64,000 nt of DNA from positions 1 through 64,000 of the forward strand of contig CAZIUI010000010.1 in the NCBI GenBank assembly GCA_964542585.1, written 5' to 3'. Below, piece after piece: positions 15,517-24,041 of the stretch. The DNA is from CAYYUA01 sp964542585 (GTDB lineage Bacteria > Bacteroidota > Bacteroidia > CAILMK01 > CAYYUA01). The notes beneath the pieces are model-generated. The model saw only the letters and a program-made list of their open reading frames with translations. It had not been told where the DNA came from and searched no databases. The position numbers and the translations under genes are program-made. Each line of letters starts with the position of its first letter. Position 1 is the stretch's first letter.

Positions 15517-16995
15517 ATGCTTGTTTTAACAAGGCTAGCTTCAAGTGCAAGGGATCCTAAGCGGCTTTTCCTGACTTTAGGGATATTGGTTGTTATTTAC
15601 CTGGTTTTCAGTTTTATTCAGCATTACAACATGCCGCTATTAGGTGACCTTTGTAAGATTATTGTTCCCTCTTCAGGTTACAAAGCCGTATTACAACATC
15701 CTTTGGGGCTTCCCGCTTTACTTGAAGGTAAAACCTATGCGGCCCCTAATCGCTTTATAGCGCATGGGTCATTGATGGGCTATTACCGAACGGTCCCGGA
15801 GGCCCTTCAATACTTTGTGGATCCTGTAAAGAGTTTATATGCAGCCACCGCTATAGCTAAAACACTAATTCAAGCTGGATTGATGTTGCTCATCGCAAGG
15901 TTTAGCCTACCATACAGACCCTTTTGGCAATGGCAAACAATGGCCATCCTGGTCCTGATTGCTCCCCTTTTTCAAGCCAATGGATACAACCTGTTAATCG
16001 GTGTCATCGATAAATCAGTAGCTTACACCTTTAATTATGGGGGTTCCATTTTATTCGTGGGGTTATTCTTACTGCCATTTAGAAAGGGACTGCCGGCTAC
16101 TCACGACCCCTTTCATGGTTTGACATTTTGGAGTTTAATGCTGCTGGCTGTCGCAATGCCATTTATGGGCCCTTTAAATGCCCCCCTAACCTTGCTGATG
16201 ATCGCAACTTTGGTGATTATAACGTGGCAAAACCATCACGCCTATTTAGAACAAACACCCCTCCTAACGCGTCTCTGGAAAGGGTTTTGGTCCATCCATC
16301 CTAAGGTTATTTTACTCTTCACGGTTGCTTCCCTTGTTGCCCTTTACTCTCTATATATCGGGCAGTTCAACGTTGAGAACCAAGTAGATTCTGTTCCTCT
16401 CCTCGAGCGATTTAGCCGGCTTCCTGAAGGGCTTTATCAGATGTTTTTAACCAAGCCCGGGCCACCCCTGTTACTAGGCACCATCATTATTAATAGCTGG
16501 CTTATACACAAGTATGCCAGTGATGATTTCCGTAAGTGGTACCTCCGGATATTGATCTTATTCGGGATTGTTGCTTTGGTTTATACCCTGCTTTTGCCCT
16601 TAGGAGGCTACCGTGACTATCGCCCACTAATCATAAGGAGGGATACTTACACACCGGTTCTTTTGGGTTTGTTCTGGCTTTATGGCCTGTCAACCCTACA
16701 GCTTTTGAAGACACGTAAAACCAAGTTCGTCCAAATTGCCTATCCCATTCTGATTGGCGCGGTGATGGTAATCTTCCTGGAACACGATCAAGTGAGGACT
16801 AAGAACAATAATTGCGAGCAATACGCAATCAACAAAATCAAAGAATCGCCAAAAGATACGGTGAAGCTTGCCGTCAATTGTTCAGTCTTATCCTGGGGGA
16901 GCTTTCATAATCCCGCTAGATCAAGGTTAAAAAGTGAAGCCTTACAAATTATGGGAGTTCTGGAAAAGGATAAACGCTACTACCACGCTAAGTAG
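15517..16995 (+). CDS. polytopic membrane protein of unknown function
   Basis: 492 residues with roughly ten hydrophobic segments (FLTLGILVVIYLVFSFI, LIQAGLMLLIARFSL, MAILVLIAPLF, LFVGLFLLPF, LMLLAVAMPFMG, LTLLMIATLVIITW and others). The first periplasmic loop is long and contains HGSLMGYYRTVPEALQYFVDP. The C-terminal 60 residues are soluble with two cysteines. No family recognised; general layout is that of GT-C-like or O-antigen-polymerase-like membrane proteins, and the preceding gene is of the same kind, but this is only resemblance. Convergent with the nuclease gene. Confidence 0.65.
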   Translation: MLVLTRLASSARDPKRLFLTLGILVVIYLVFSFIQHYNMPLLGDLCKIIVPSSGYKAVLQHPLGLPALLEGKTYAAPNRFIAHGSLMGYYRTVPEALQYFVDPVKSLYAATAIAKTLIQAGLMLLIARFSLPYRPFWQWQTMAILVLIAPLFQANGYNLLIGVIDKSVAYTFNYGGSILFVGLFLLPFRKGLPATHDPFHGLTFWSLMLLAVAMPFMGPLNAPLTLLMIATLVIITWQNHHAYLEQTPLLTRLWKGFWSIHPKVILLFTVASLVALYSLYIGQFNVENQVDSVPLLERFSRLPEGLYQMFLTKPGPPLLLGTIIINSWLIHKYASDDFRKWYLRILILFGIVALVYTLLLPLGGYRDYRPLIIRRDTYTPVLLGLFWLYGLSTLQLLKTRKTKFVQIAYPILIGAVMVIFLEHDQVRTKNNNCEQYAINKIKESPKDTVKLAVNCSVLSWGSFHNPARSRLKSEALQIMGVLEKDKRYYHAK

Positions 16996-17051
16996 CTATT
17001 CTTTAAATGCTATACTACTCGCATTAACGATTTTCACAAGAAATAGCTACT
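16991..17051. repeat. inverted repeat between convergent genes
   Basis: AGTAGCTATT (16991-17000) and AATAGCTACT (17042-17051) are perfect reverse complements around a 41-nt centre. The left arm covers the stop codon of the membrane protein gene and the right arm lies just before the stop of the nuclease gene. It may act as a weak bidirectional 3'-end structure; no T-tract follows. Confidence 0.4.
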
Positions 17052-17052
17052 A

Positions 17053-18291
17053 TCAACGAACTTTCACTTCAGGTTTTAAATCGCTTAAGGTTTTAGGGCC
17101 GATTCCATGTACCGAGGTTAGGTCATTAACGGTATTGAAAGGACGGGCTTGAATTATCCGGTTTGAAAGCACTTCGCCAATGCCGTCAAGGGCTTTCAGT
17201 TGTGCAAGGCTGGCCGTGTTTAAATTAAGTTTACTACTTTGTTTTGAAGAATAGTCCTGAACGGGTGATCTCACGTTTGACCCTGCCTTTATATAAGCTT
17301 CAACCTTTTCAAACGTCTCCGGGCCTATGCCGTCCGCCCTTTTTAAACCCGTTTTTGATTCATAGGGTCTGGCAGCAATGATATTTTCAGCCGTTGCAGG
17401 CCCTATCCCGTAAAGCTTTTGAAGCCTTTCAGAGGAAGCTGAGTTTATGTTGATTTTATCATCCTTTTTGGTGTAATGATTAGCGGGCTGATAGGTACCA
17501 TCATAACTGCTTTCAGCCACTTTTATGGGCCAATTGGAAAGCGAAGAATTGTCCTCAAAATGATTTTGAGTTTCACGGGGCAAGTCATGAAAAAAGTTGA
17601 TACCCGTAAGAGATTCAATTTGATCGATGGATCGAACGTATTCAGAAAGGGACTTGTCACCACTTCTATTTGGCAGCGTAAATCCAATTCCCTGGTTCTT
17701 ACCACTCGTTGTTTGGTGCCAAAGGACTTTGTAAAATCGAGCAGGAACGGCTACATCATTCATCCCGATCGTTTCCTCAACTTCATTTAAGATGGGGCCT
17801 GTGATAACATAAAGGGAGCCTTTTTGCTTAGTCCATTTTCTTACCTGCTTTTCTAATTGCCGCCAAATACCACGGTTAAGACCGGCTTCTTGGGGGCTCA
17901 TGTTAGATAAATAAAAGCTCTCGCTCATGGCATTTTTGGAAAAAGCCATGGCAGCGGCCGGCGCTAAGTGACCGCGGTCATAACCGGAACCTTCATGGTC
18001 TTGATTGGTGCTGCTGCCGGTTTTCAGGTTTGGATCAGCCCTGTAGTCATCTGTGCGATCAACAACCCCATTAACCCTTTCCCTATTCAGGAAGTAAGCA
18101 ACCCACTCAGCTTGCTCATGTTTTTCATTATAGGACAGGGTATAAAACGAATGCTCAACAACCTGGCCAGTTGTAGATGTGGGCAGGTAATCTATCTTTT
18201 GCGAAAAAGCCAGGCTTGATCCGAAAAGCTGGATAAACAGGCCAATCCCCATCATCATTTGAAAAAGATGGACCAGCTTTGGGTAAACCAT
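17053..18291 (-). CDS. secreted DNA/RNA non-specific endonuclease with ComEA-type helix-hairpin-helix repeats
   Basis: 412 residues. Signal peptide at 1-31. Residues ~40-260 are a beta-beta-alpha metal nuclease of the NUC1/Serratia nuclease family: DRGH at 105-108 with catalytic His108, LSNMSPQ (128-134) and N139 as metal-side residues. Residues ~280-412 contain two ComEA-like units, each with two helix-hairpin-helix motifs (INSASSERLQKLYGIGPATA, RADGIGPETFEKV, LNLNTASLAQLKALDGIGEV, VHGIGPKTLSDL), which bind DNA without sequence preference. The nuclease degrades extracellular or periplasmic nucleic acid; the repeats should hold it to double-stranded DNA. Possible roles are nutrient DNA use, biofilm DNA turnover or handling of incoming DNA. 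Single gene. Confidence 0.9.
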   Translation of the reverse strand: MVYPKLVHLFQMMMGIGLFIQLFGSSLAFSQKIDYLPTSTTGQVVEHSFYTLSYNEKHEQAEWVAYFLNRERVNGVVDRTDDYRADPNLKTGSSTNQDHEGSGYDRGHLAPAAAMAFSKNAMSESFYLSNMSPQEAGLNRGIWRQLEKQVRKWTKQKGSLYVITGPILNEVEETIGMNDVAVPARFYKVLWHQTTSGKNQGIGFTLPNRSGDKSLSEYVRSIDQIESLTGINFFHDLPRETQNHFEDNSSLSNWPIKVAESSYDGTYQPANHYTKKDDKININSASSERLQKLYGIGPATAENIIAARPYESKTGLKRADGIGPETFEKVEAYIKAGSNVRSPVQDYSSKQSSKLNLNTASLAQLKALDGIGEVLSNRIIQARPFNTVNDLTSVHGIGPKTLSDLKPEVKVR

Positions 18292-18333
18292 ACGCCTATT
18301 GGAAAGCCTTTTAATTCCTAATGCTTTGAAACT

Positions 18334-19182
18334 TCAAAGCGTTTCCAAATAATCGCGAATATTATTCATCAACCATTGCGGAGTGGAAGTGGCACCACAA
18401 ATTCCTACAGCATCATTTTCATCAAACCAGTTAGGATTTACCTCATCAACGGATGAGACAAAATAAGCATTGGGGTTATAGGTTTTACATACTTCGTAAA
18501 GCACCTTACCGTTGGAAGATTTTGTTCCGGATACAAAAACGATTTTATTAAAGTTAAGAACAAAATCCCGCAGTTCGCCATCCCTATTAGATACCTGCCG
18601 GCAAATAGTGTCATGGAGGTCAACTTCTATTCCCCTTTCTTCCAGCTTATCGCGAATGCCATACAGCTTGGAGATATCTTTAGTTGTTTGGCTGAATAAC
18701 TGAAGCGAATCTGGTAAATCCATTTCTTCTAACTCTTCAAAAGAAGAAAATACCACCGCATCTTGACTGGTTTGGCCCAAAAGGGCTTTGATCTCGGGGT
18801 GCCCCTTTTTACCATAAATGTATACGGGCTTTTGCGTTTGCTCGTAAGCTTTTTTCACCCGGTGCTGAAGCTTAAGCACAACTGGGCACGAAGCGTCAAT
18901 TAACTCAAGGTCATTTTCAACTCCGATTTGATAAGTTTCAGGGGCTTCTCCGTGAGCCCGTATGAGCACCCGCTCATTCTGTAATTCCTTAAGCTGTTCG
19001 TGATCAATCGTTTCAAGGCCTTTAGCTTCAAGTCGTTTTACCTCTTCATCATTGTGTACAATATCACCTAAGCTATACAGTTTACCGTAGGTATCAAGGT
19101 ATTCTTCTGCTAGTTCAATAGCGTAAACAACTCCGAAACAAAAGCCTGAGTTATTATCAACAGTAACATCAAGGTTTAACAT
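18334..19182 (-). CDS. ispH: 4-hydroxy-3-methylbut-2-enyl diphosphate reductase
   Basis: 282 residues, normal length. Last enzyme of the MEP isoprenoid pathway, reducing HMBPP to IPP and DMAPP with a [4Fe-4S] cluster. Cluster ligands are visible as C15 (SGFCFGV), the Cys of DASCPVV (~95) and the Cys of DTICRQVSNRD (~195); substrate residues lie in RAHGE, SGTKSSN and GATSTPQW. Cytoplasmic. A Bacteroidota -7 box TAAATTTG is present 21 bp before the start on the minus strand (19204-19211). Confidence 0.97.
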   Translation of the reverse strand: MLNLDVTVDNNSGFCFGVVYAIELAEEYLDTYGKLYSLGDIVHNDEEVKRLEAKGLETIDHEQLKELQNERVLIRAHGEAPETYQIGVENDLELIDASCPVVLKLQHRVKKAYEQTQKPVYIYGKKGHPEIKALLGQTSQDAVVFSSFEELEEMDLPDSLQLFSQTTKDISKLYGIRDKLEERGIEVDLHDTICRQVSNRDGELRDFVLNFNKIVFVSGTKSSNGKVLYEVCKTYNPNAYFVSSVDEVNPNWFDENDAVGICGATSTPQWLMNNIRDYLETL

Positions 19183-19203
19183 AACTCTGGGATTTTATTC
19201 CAT

Positions 19204-19211
19204 CAAATTTA
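19204..19211 (-). promoter_or_regulatory. -7 box (TAAATTTG) upstream of ispH
   Basis: Exact match to TAnnTTTG on the minus strand, 21 bp before the ispH start. No clear TTG at the -33 spacing. Confidence 0.4.
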
Positions 19212-19252
19212 GCAGGTTAAAACAGATTTATAGCTTTTCAATTCTAAAAATG

Positions 19253-19900
19253 TCATTTAGCGGTTACTTGTTCTCGAGCAGATTGTAAAATGTTCTTAAT
19301 CTCATCCTGAAGAGTTTGTCCTTTATCCTGTGCATACCACTTATGCATACCTTCATGGATACTGTTAACCCATTCCATTTTAGTATCATATTGATCCTGC
19401 TCTTGCTTTTTCTCCTCTACAAACGATTGTATGGGTCGTGGACGCGGCCCCCACGAGGCTATTTCTTCAAGGTTTTCCTGGTCTAAAATTATGAGCTTAG
19501 GAATACCTCTACCACCATTCGTGAGGTATTGATCCATTATATTCAGGTTTTGATCTCTGAAAATGATCCCGAGTGTAATGTGAGTATGAGGTTGGGCCAT
19601 CTTGTAGATAACCGGTAGGCTTTCTGCCACATCTCCGCACCAACCTTCAGCTAATACCAGCCAATACATGGGCCTTGGAAAATTACTCAGCGTGCTTACC
19701 AATTCAGGTTTGATTTTATTGGTCTTTTCGTTTCGCGATAGGCGATTGATGTTCAGCTGGGTGAATTCCAGTAATGGTGCATCTGAATCCTCACCACTTG
19801 TTGGCCGGCCCTCTTCATATAAGGATGAAACACGCTCCTTAAAATCTTCGTAGCTCAAGGCTTCTTTCAATAGGCTACGGGTTATTGTTGAACTCATCAT
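19253..19900 (-). CDS. thioredoxin-family protein with a WCGD site
   Basis: 215 residues. Central block PMYWLVLAEGWCGDVAESLPVIYKM with C88 matches a thioredoxin-family type common in Bacteroidota, in which the usual WCGPC is replaced by WCGD. C88 is the only cysteine, so a classical dithiol exchange is impossible; a monothiol or a non-redox role is expected. The thioredoxin cis-Pro is present in RGIPKLIILD. The C-terminal ~60 residues are a charged helical extension. No signal peptide. The start codon pair ATGATG leaves one residue of uncertainty. Confidence 0.8.
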   Translation of the reverse strand: MMSSTITRSLLKEALSYEDFKERVSSLYEEGRPTSGEDSDAPLLEFTQLNINRLSRNEKTNKIKPELVSTLSNFPRPMYWLVLAEGWCGDVAESLPVIYKMAQPHTHITLGIIFRDQNLNIMDQYLTNGGRGIPKLIILDQENLEEIASWGPRPRPIQSFVEEKKQEQDQYDTKMEWVNSIHEGMHKWYAQDKGQTLQDEIKNILQSAREQVTAK

Positions 19901-20004
19901 TAATTCATTTTTAAAATTTTCATTTACGCTTAGGCTTATTTCTTAAAAGATAAATTGGCAAATACCTTGCTAGCTTAGTCTCTAATCAGGCGCTTCATAG
20001 CCAA

Positions 20005-20040
20005 AAAAAAGCCTGCCAGTGGAAAAAGGCAGGCTTTTTT
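20005..20040 (-). terminator. intrinsic terminator ending the act operon
   Basis: AAAAAAGCCTGCC (20005-20017) and GGCAGGCTTTTTT (20028-20040) form a 13-bp perfect stem including the A and T tracts, loop 10 nt. It lies 27 bp after the actF stop on the minus strand. Confidence 0.9.
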
Positions 20041-20066
20041 AAAATTATGACTTTTACCACTCACCT

Positions 20067-21266
20067 TTAGCCAACCTCGTGATGAAGACTTTCCTCAATG
20101 AACGGGTGTTTACTGGGAACGAGATTAGCTTTAGCTAGAGCCGTTTTAAGGGTATAAAGGAATAACCCTCCGAAAAGTAGCATAAAACCTATTTCGGCAA
20201 AGCCCAAATGGGGAAGTGGCGTTTCTCCTAATCCGCCAGGCATTATAAGCTGATAGTAATCAACGAACCTTCCAATTAAAATAACAGTGGCAACAGTAGC
20301 CAGAACTTTTGGATTTCGCTTGGCAGTACTTGCAGCCAGGGTGAAAAATGGTATGGCAAAATTTAACAGAATGTTAGCAATAAAAATAGGCGCCCACGCC
20401 CCTTTTGTACGCACATAGAAATAGCTAACTTCCTCAGGAAGATTACCATACCATATCAAAAGGAACTGACTAAGCCAGATGTAGGTCCAGAATATGGTGA
20501 AGGCAAACATAAACTTCCCGAGATCATGATAGTGCTCTTCGGTAACTTCTTGTAAATAACCTCTTTTTTGTAGCGCAAGGGTGATTAAAGTGGTTAATGC
20601 CCAGGCACTTACAAACATTCCGGCAAAACCATAAACGCCATAAATGGTACTGTACCAGTGTGGTTCTAAAGACATGAACCAATCAAAAGTTGCCATAGTA
20701 ACCGTTATGGCAAATAGCACCATAAAAATTGCCGAGTGCTTAAAGGCTCTAAAAAACCACTTTGTACCACCTTCTTGGTCTTCTTTAAGGGAGTCTTTCC
20801 GAAGTATACGGGCGAATAGTACCCAAATACCTAAAGCAATTGCCATTCTGGCCAAGAAAAAAGGAATGTTGAGATAGGGCTTTTTACCCGCTATTAAATC
20901 ACTCAAATTGTCATGGGTCCAGTGGTAAATATTGTGATGAAGTACATCAAAATAGGTTAACAACATGTAAAGCAAGAATGGACCTCCAAAAACCAGGGCA
21001 GCCCATGGTATATACGTAGAAACTGCTTCTGGGATGCGTTTAAGCAGAGTGTGCCAGCCAGACTTTGACAAGTAGGTAATGGCTATTAAGACCAGGCAGC
21101 CCATTCCTAGCGCCAGGAAATACCAATTAGCCAACATAAAGCTACTCCAAATCCGGTTTGCATCGGTGCCGGTGACAATCGCCAACACTAGAAATAAAAG
21201 CCCCCCGCCCATGAGGGCCAGGTTAATATTTTTACTTTTGCTGGAATACTGGAAATTTTCAGTCAT
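20067..21266 (-). CDS. actF: alternative complex III subunit ActF, quinone-binding membrane subunit 2
   Basis: 399 residues, about ten membrane helices of the NrfD/PsrC type, a shorter paralogue of ActC in the same operon. Blocks such as AWALVFGG-like PWAALVFGGPFLLYM, HNIYHWTHDN, TMATFDWFMSLEPHWYSTIYG and YIWLSQFLLIWYGNLPEEVSYFY are characteristic of ActF. It forms part of the membrane core of the quinol:cytochrome c (or HiPIP) oxidoreductase that replaces the bc1 complex. Last gene of the operon; its ATG overlaps the actE stop by 4 bp. The terminator at 20005-20040 follows. Confidence 0.93.
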   Translation of the reverse strand: MTENFQYSSKSKNINLALMGGGLLFLVLAIVTGTDANRIWSSFMLANWYFLALGMGCLVLIAITYLSKSGWHTLLKRIPEAVSTYIPWAALVFGGPFLLYMLLTYFDVLHHNIYHWTHDNLSDLIAGKKPYLNIPFFLARMAIALGIWVLFARILRKDSLKEDQEGGTKWFFRAFKHSAIFMVLFAITVTMATFDWFMSLEPHWYSTIYGVYGFAGMFVSAWALTTLITLALQKRGYLQEVTEEHYHDLGKFMFAFTIFWTYIWLSQFLLIWYGNLPEEVSYFYVRTKGAWAPIFIANILLNFAIPFFTLAASTAKRNPKVLATVATVILIGRFVDYYQLIMPGGLGETPLPHLGFAEIGFMLLFGGLFLYTLKTALAKANLVPSKHPFIEESLHHEVG

Positions 21267-21907
21267 TCTATTTCAAGCTTTTGTTTACCTTCATCCAGTT
21301 TGTTGAGGACTTCCTTGATGTAATGAATAATCCGCCAACGATCTTTTGGGTCAACCTGGGAAGCATGGGCTCCCATAGCCCCTTTTCCATAGGTTATGGT
21401 ATGGTACATCCTGCCTACCTCAATGGTATCAATGTAACTATCCTGAAACTTACCAAACGAGGGCTTAGGATACTGGCTGTTCTGCATTACAGGACCATTA
21501 CTCTTACCTTTTTTACCATGGCAGTGATCACAATACCGTTCGTAGAGCACCTTACCCCTGGATAACACTTTTTTATTCCCTTTTTTAAAGGGGCTTTCCA
21601 GTTCATCACCGGCATTTTTGTAACCATCCAGGTTATCTTCAAATGGGTATTGATAGCTCAGATCTCCACGGGCAACAGTTTTACTTGCCGGCTTACGCAT
21701 GTTCATACCATGATTATTGAACCTGTTATAAGCACCCGTATCCTGCGAGAGGGAACTGTAAGGTATGGCTTCATACATGGCATAAGCTGGTGTATACCGG
21801 TATCCGGGATCGTTAGGATCATAATTCCCACTTCCGGGATTACGCTTGTAATTACAAGATGCCAGCCCCACAACTATCGCTAAACCTAATAATGCCAATC
21901 GTTTCAT
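21263..21907 (-). CDS. actE: alternative complex III subunit ActE, monohaem cytochrome c lipoprotein
   Basis: 214 residues. Lipoprotein signal with lipobox LASC (Cys18). A single haem site CDHCHG and a downstream KGAMGAH supplying a likely Met axial ligand. The protein resides on the periplasmic face of the complex and passes electrons from the pentahaem subunit towards the terminal acceptor. Begins 16 bp after actD and overlaps actF by ATGA. Confidence 0.93.
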   Translation of the reverse strand: MKRLALLGLAIVVGLASCNYKRNPGSGNYDPNDPGYRYTPAYAMYEAIPYSSLSQDTGAYNRFNNHGMNMRKPASKTVARGDLSYQYPFEDNLDGYKNAGDELESPFKKGNKKVLSRGKVLYERYCDHCHGKKGKSNGPVMQNSQYPKPSFGKFQDSYIDTIEVGRMYHTITYGKGAMGAHASQVDPKDRWRIIHYIKEVLNKLDEGKQKLEIE

Positions 21908-21923
21908 GAGTTGATACTTTAAA

Positions 21924-22493
21924 TCATTTCATTTTAATAGGTAAAGGAAGCGGAGATTTTTGTTCAACAAATTCCTCCCGATAAACTTCCTCAGCACCAT
22001 ATTTACCCATTAAGTCGGTAATTTGTTCATCATTATCTTGTGATGCAACCATCATTACAAAGCGATCTTGCGTAGCTCGGGAATGGTAAATCTTTGGTTC
22101 GTACCCAGGGAGCATAAAATTCCTGAGCAGATAAGTAATGGCGGTTCCTAAAGCTGCTAACAGGATAGTAACCTCAAACATGATGGGTATGAAGGAGGGA
22201 ATTGGTGGTTGAGGTTTACCCCCTATGTTCATCGGCCAATTAAATCCCATCATCCAGCTCATGACTGCACAGGCGAAGGCAGCACCAAATAATCCGGCGA
22301 AAAACGTTACATAACCTAGCCGTGTACTGGGTAATCCTAGGGCTTTACCAAGGCCGTGTACCGGAAATGGTGTAAAAGTATCTTTGATCGTAAACCCTTT
22401 GTTTCTAAGAGAGCGAACTGCTTCCAGGAATATTTCCTCATCATCAAAAACACCCATCACACAATCCGTCCTTTTTAATAGCGCATCTGCCAT
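21924..22493 (-). CDS. actD: alternative complex III subunit ActD (DUF3341)
   Basis: 189 residues with two membrane helices (YVTFFAGLFGAAFACAVMSW and MFEVTILLAALGTAITYLL) and a soluble N-terminal domain beginning with the family block GVFDDEEIFLEAVRSLR, then FTPFPVHGLGKALG. Structural membrane subunit that packs against ActC. In the middle of the act operon, 18 bp after actC. Confidence 0.93.
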   Translation of the reverse strand: MADALLKRTDCVMGVFDDEEIFLEAVRSLRNKGFTIKDTFTPFPVHGLGKALGLPSTRLGYVTFFAGLFGAAFACAVMSWMMGFNWPMNIGGKPQPPIPSFIPIMFEVTILLAALGTAITYLLRNFMLPGYEPKIYHSRATQDRFVMMVASQDNDEQITDLMGKYGAEEVYREEFVEQKSPLPLPIKMK

Positions 22494-22511
22494 AGCCTAA
22501 TATTTTTCCAA

Positions 22512-23981
22512 TTAGTCTTTCAATGGTTCTTCTTCTTCTCGCTCGCCCCAATCTTCTTTATAGTCTTCTTCTGTGTAGTCATACTGTATATCGGAAGTAA
22601 TTTCCTTTCCGTTGAGGGCACCAATCGGCTTCCCTTTCTGGGTAGTTTTCTTGAACGCTTTAACTTCTGCAATAGCTATTGAGGGCAAGAAGCGGATAAA
22701 AAGGAAGAAAAGCGTAAAGAATATTCCCAGCGTGCCTAAGAAAATGCCATACTCTACCCAACTTGGATAATACATGGCCCAACTGGAAGGTAGAAAATCA
22801 CGATGCAAAGAGGTAGTGATAATAACGAACCGTTCAAACCACATCCCTATGTTCACGAAGATGGAAATTATCCATAGCCAAATGGGATTAAAACGGACTT
22901 TTCGTACCCAGAGAACCTGGGGTACAACCAGGTTACAGAACAGCAGCACCCAGTAAGACCAGCCATAAGGCCCAAAAGCGCGATTGTAAAAGGCGTATTG
23001 TTCAAATGGGTTACCCGAATACCAAGCCACAAATAACTCGGTTAAGTAAGAAAACCCTACCATCAAGCCAGTAAGTAGGGTCACCTTAGCCATAGCATCC
23101 AGGTGATTCATGGTAATTAAACTCTCTAATTTCATAGTCTTCCGAGCTATGATAAGAAGCGTTAATACCATGGCAAAGCCTGAGTAAATAGCCCCTGCCA
23201 CAAAATAGGGTGGAAAGATGGTCGTGTGCCAGCCAGGAACTATGGACATGGCAAAGTCAAAACTCACTACCGAGTGCACGGAAAGCACAAGGGGTGTAGC
23301 TAATCCCGCAAGAATTAGGGTTACGGTTTCAAACCGAACCCAGCTCATGGCGGACCCAGTCCAACCAAAAGAGAAGAAATTTAGTGTAAACCACCTCAGC
23401 TTGGTTTTAGCCCGGTCCCGCATGGTCCCCAAGTCCGGTATTAAACCAATATACCAAAAAACCAGGGATACGGTGAAATAAGTACTAATAGCAAAAACGT
23501 CCCAGAGAAGCGGAGAGTTGAAGTTTACCCATAAGGGCCCAAAGTCATTGGGTACGGGAAAAACCCAGAAGGCATTCCACGGACGGCCCATGTGAAGAAT
23601 CGGGAACATTCCGGCACAAATAACCGCAAATAGCGTCATGGCCTCGGCTGAGCGGTTGATCGAGTTCCGCCATGATTGCCTGAATAGCAAAAGAATGGCT
23701 GAAATCAACGTACCAGCGTGGCCTATACCAACCCACCAAACAAAATTGGTAATGGCAAAGCCCCATCCGATGGTTTTATTCAAACCCCAGACTCCTTCAC
23801 CATAGTAGAAAGTATACCCTATGCAAAAAATGCCCATAACAGCAATGATAGCAGAAAGGGTGAATCCGATGTACCAACCCAAAGAAGCTTTAGATTCTAG
23901 CGGATTAATAACATCATCATCAATCTCCTTATAGGGCTTTTTACCGATTATAAGGGGATCACGAATCGCTGACTCTTGCAT
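22512..23981 (-). CDS. actC: alternative complex III subunit ActC, NrfD-like quinone-binding subunit 1
   Basis: 489 residues with about ten membrane helices. Recognisable blocks: WGLNKTIGWGFAITNFVWWVGIGHAGTLISAILLLFRQ-like region at ~70-105, HMGRPWNAFWVFPVP, SLVFWYIGLIPDLGTMRDRA, SFDFAMSIVPGWHTTIFPPYF and LTELFVAWYSGNPFEQYAF. This NrfD-family subunit contains the quinol site next to the ActB iron-sulfur chain. Charged C-terminal tail of acidic residues. 60 bp after actB. Confidence 0.95.
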   Translation of the reverse strand: MQESAIRDPLIIGKKPYKEIDDDVINPLESKASLGWYIGFTLSAIIAVMGIFCIGYTFYYGEGVWGLNKTIGWGFAITNFVWWVGIGHAGTLISAILLLFRQSWRNSINRSAEAMTLFAVICAGMFPILHMGRPWNAFWVFPVPNDFGPLWVNFNSPLLWDVFAISTYFTVSLVFWYIGLIPDLGTMRDRAKTKLRWFTLNFFSFGWTGSAMSWVRFETVTLILAGLATPLVLSVHSVVSFDFAMSIVPGWHTTIFPPYFVAGAIYSGFAMVLTLLIIARKTMKLESLITMNHLDAMAKVTLLTGLMVGFSYLTELFVAWYSGNPFEQYAFYNRAFGPYGWSYWVLLFCNLVVPQVLWVRKVRFNPIWLWIISIFVNIGMWFERFVIITTSLHRDFLPSSWAMYYPSWVEYGIFLGTLGIFFTLFFLFIRFLPSIAIAEVKAFKKTTQKGKPIGALNGKEITSDIQYDYTEEDYKEDWGEREEEEPLKD

Positions 23982-24041
23982 CGTCCGGTTTATTTTTCAT
24001 GACTAAATAAATACCCTTCTTAAAAACTGCTTTTGAAAAAG

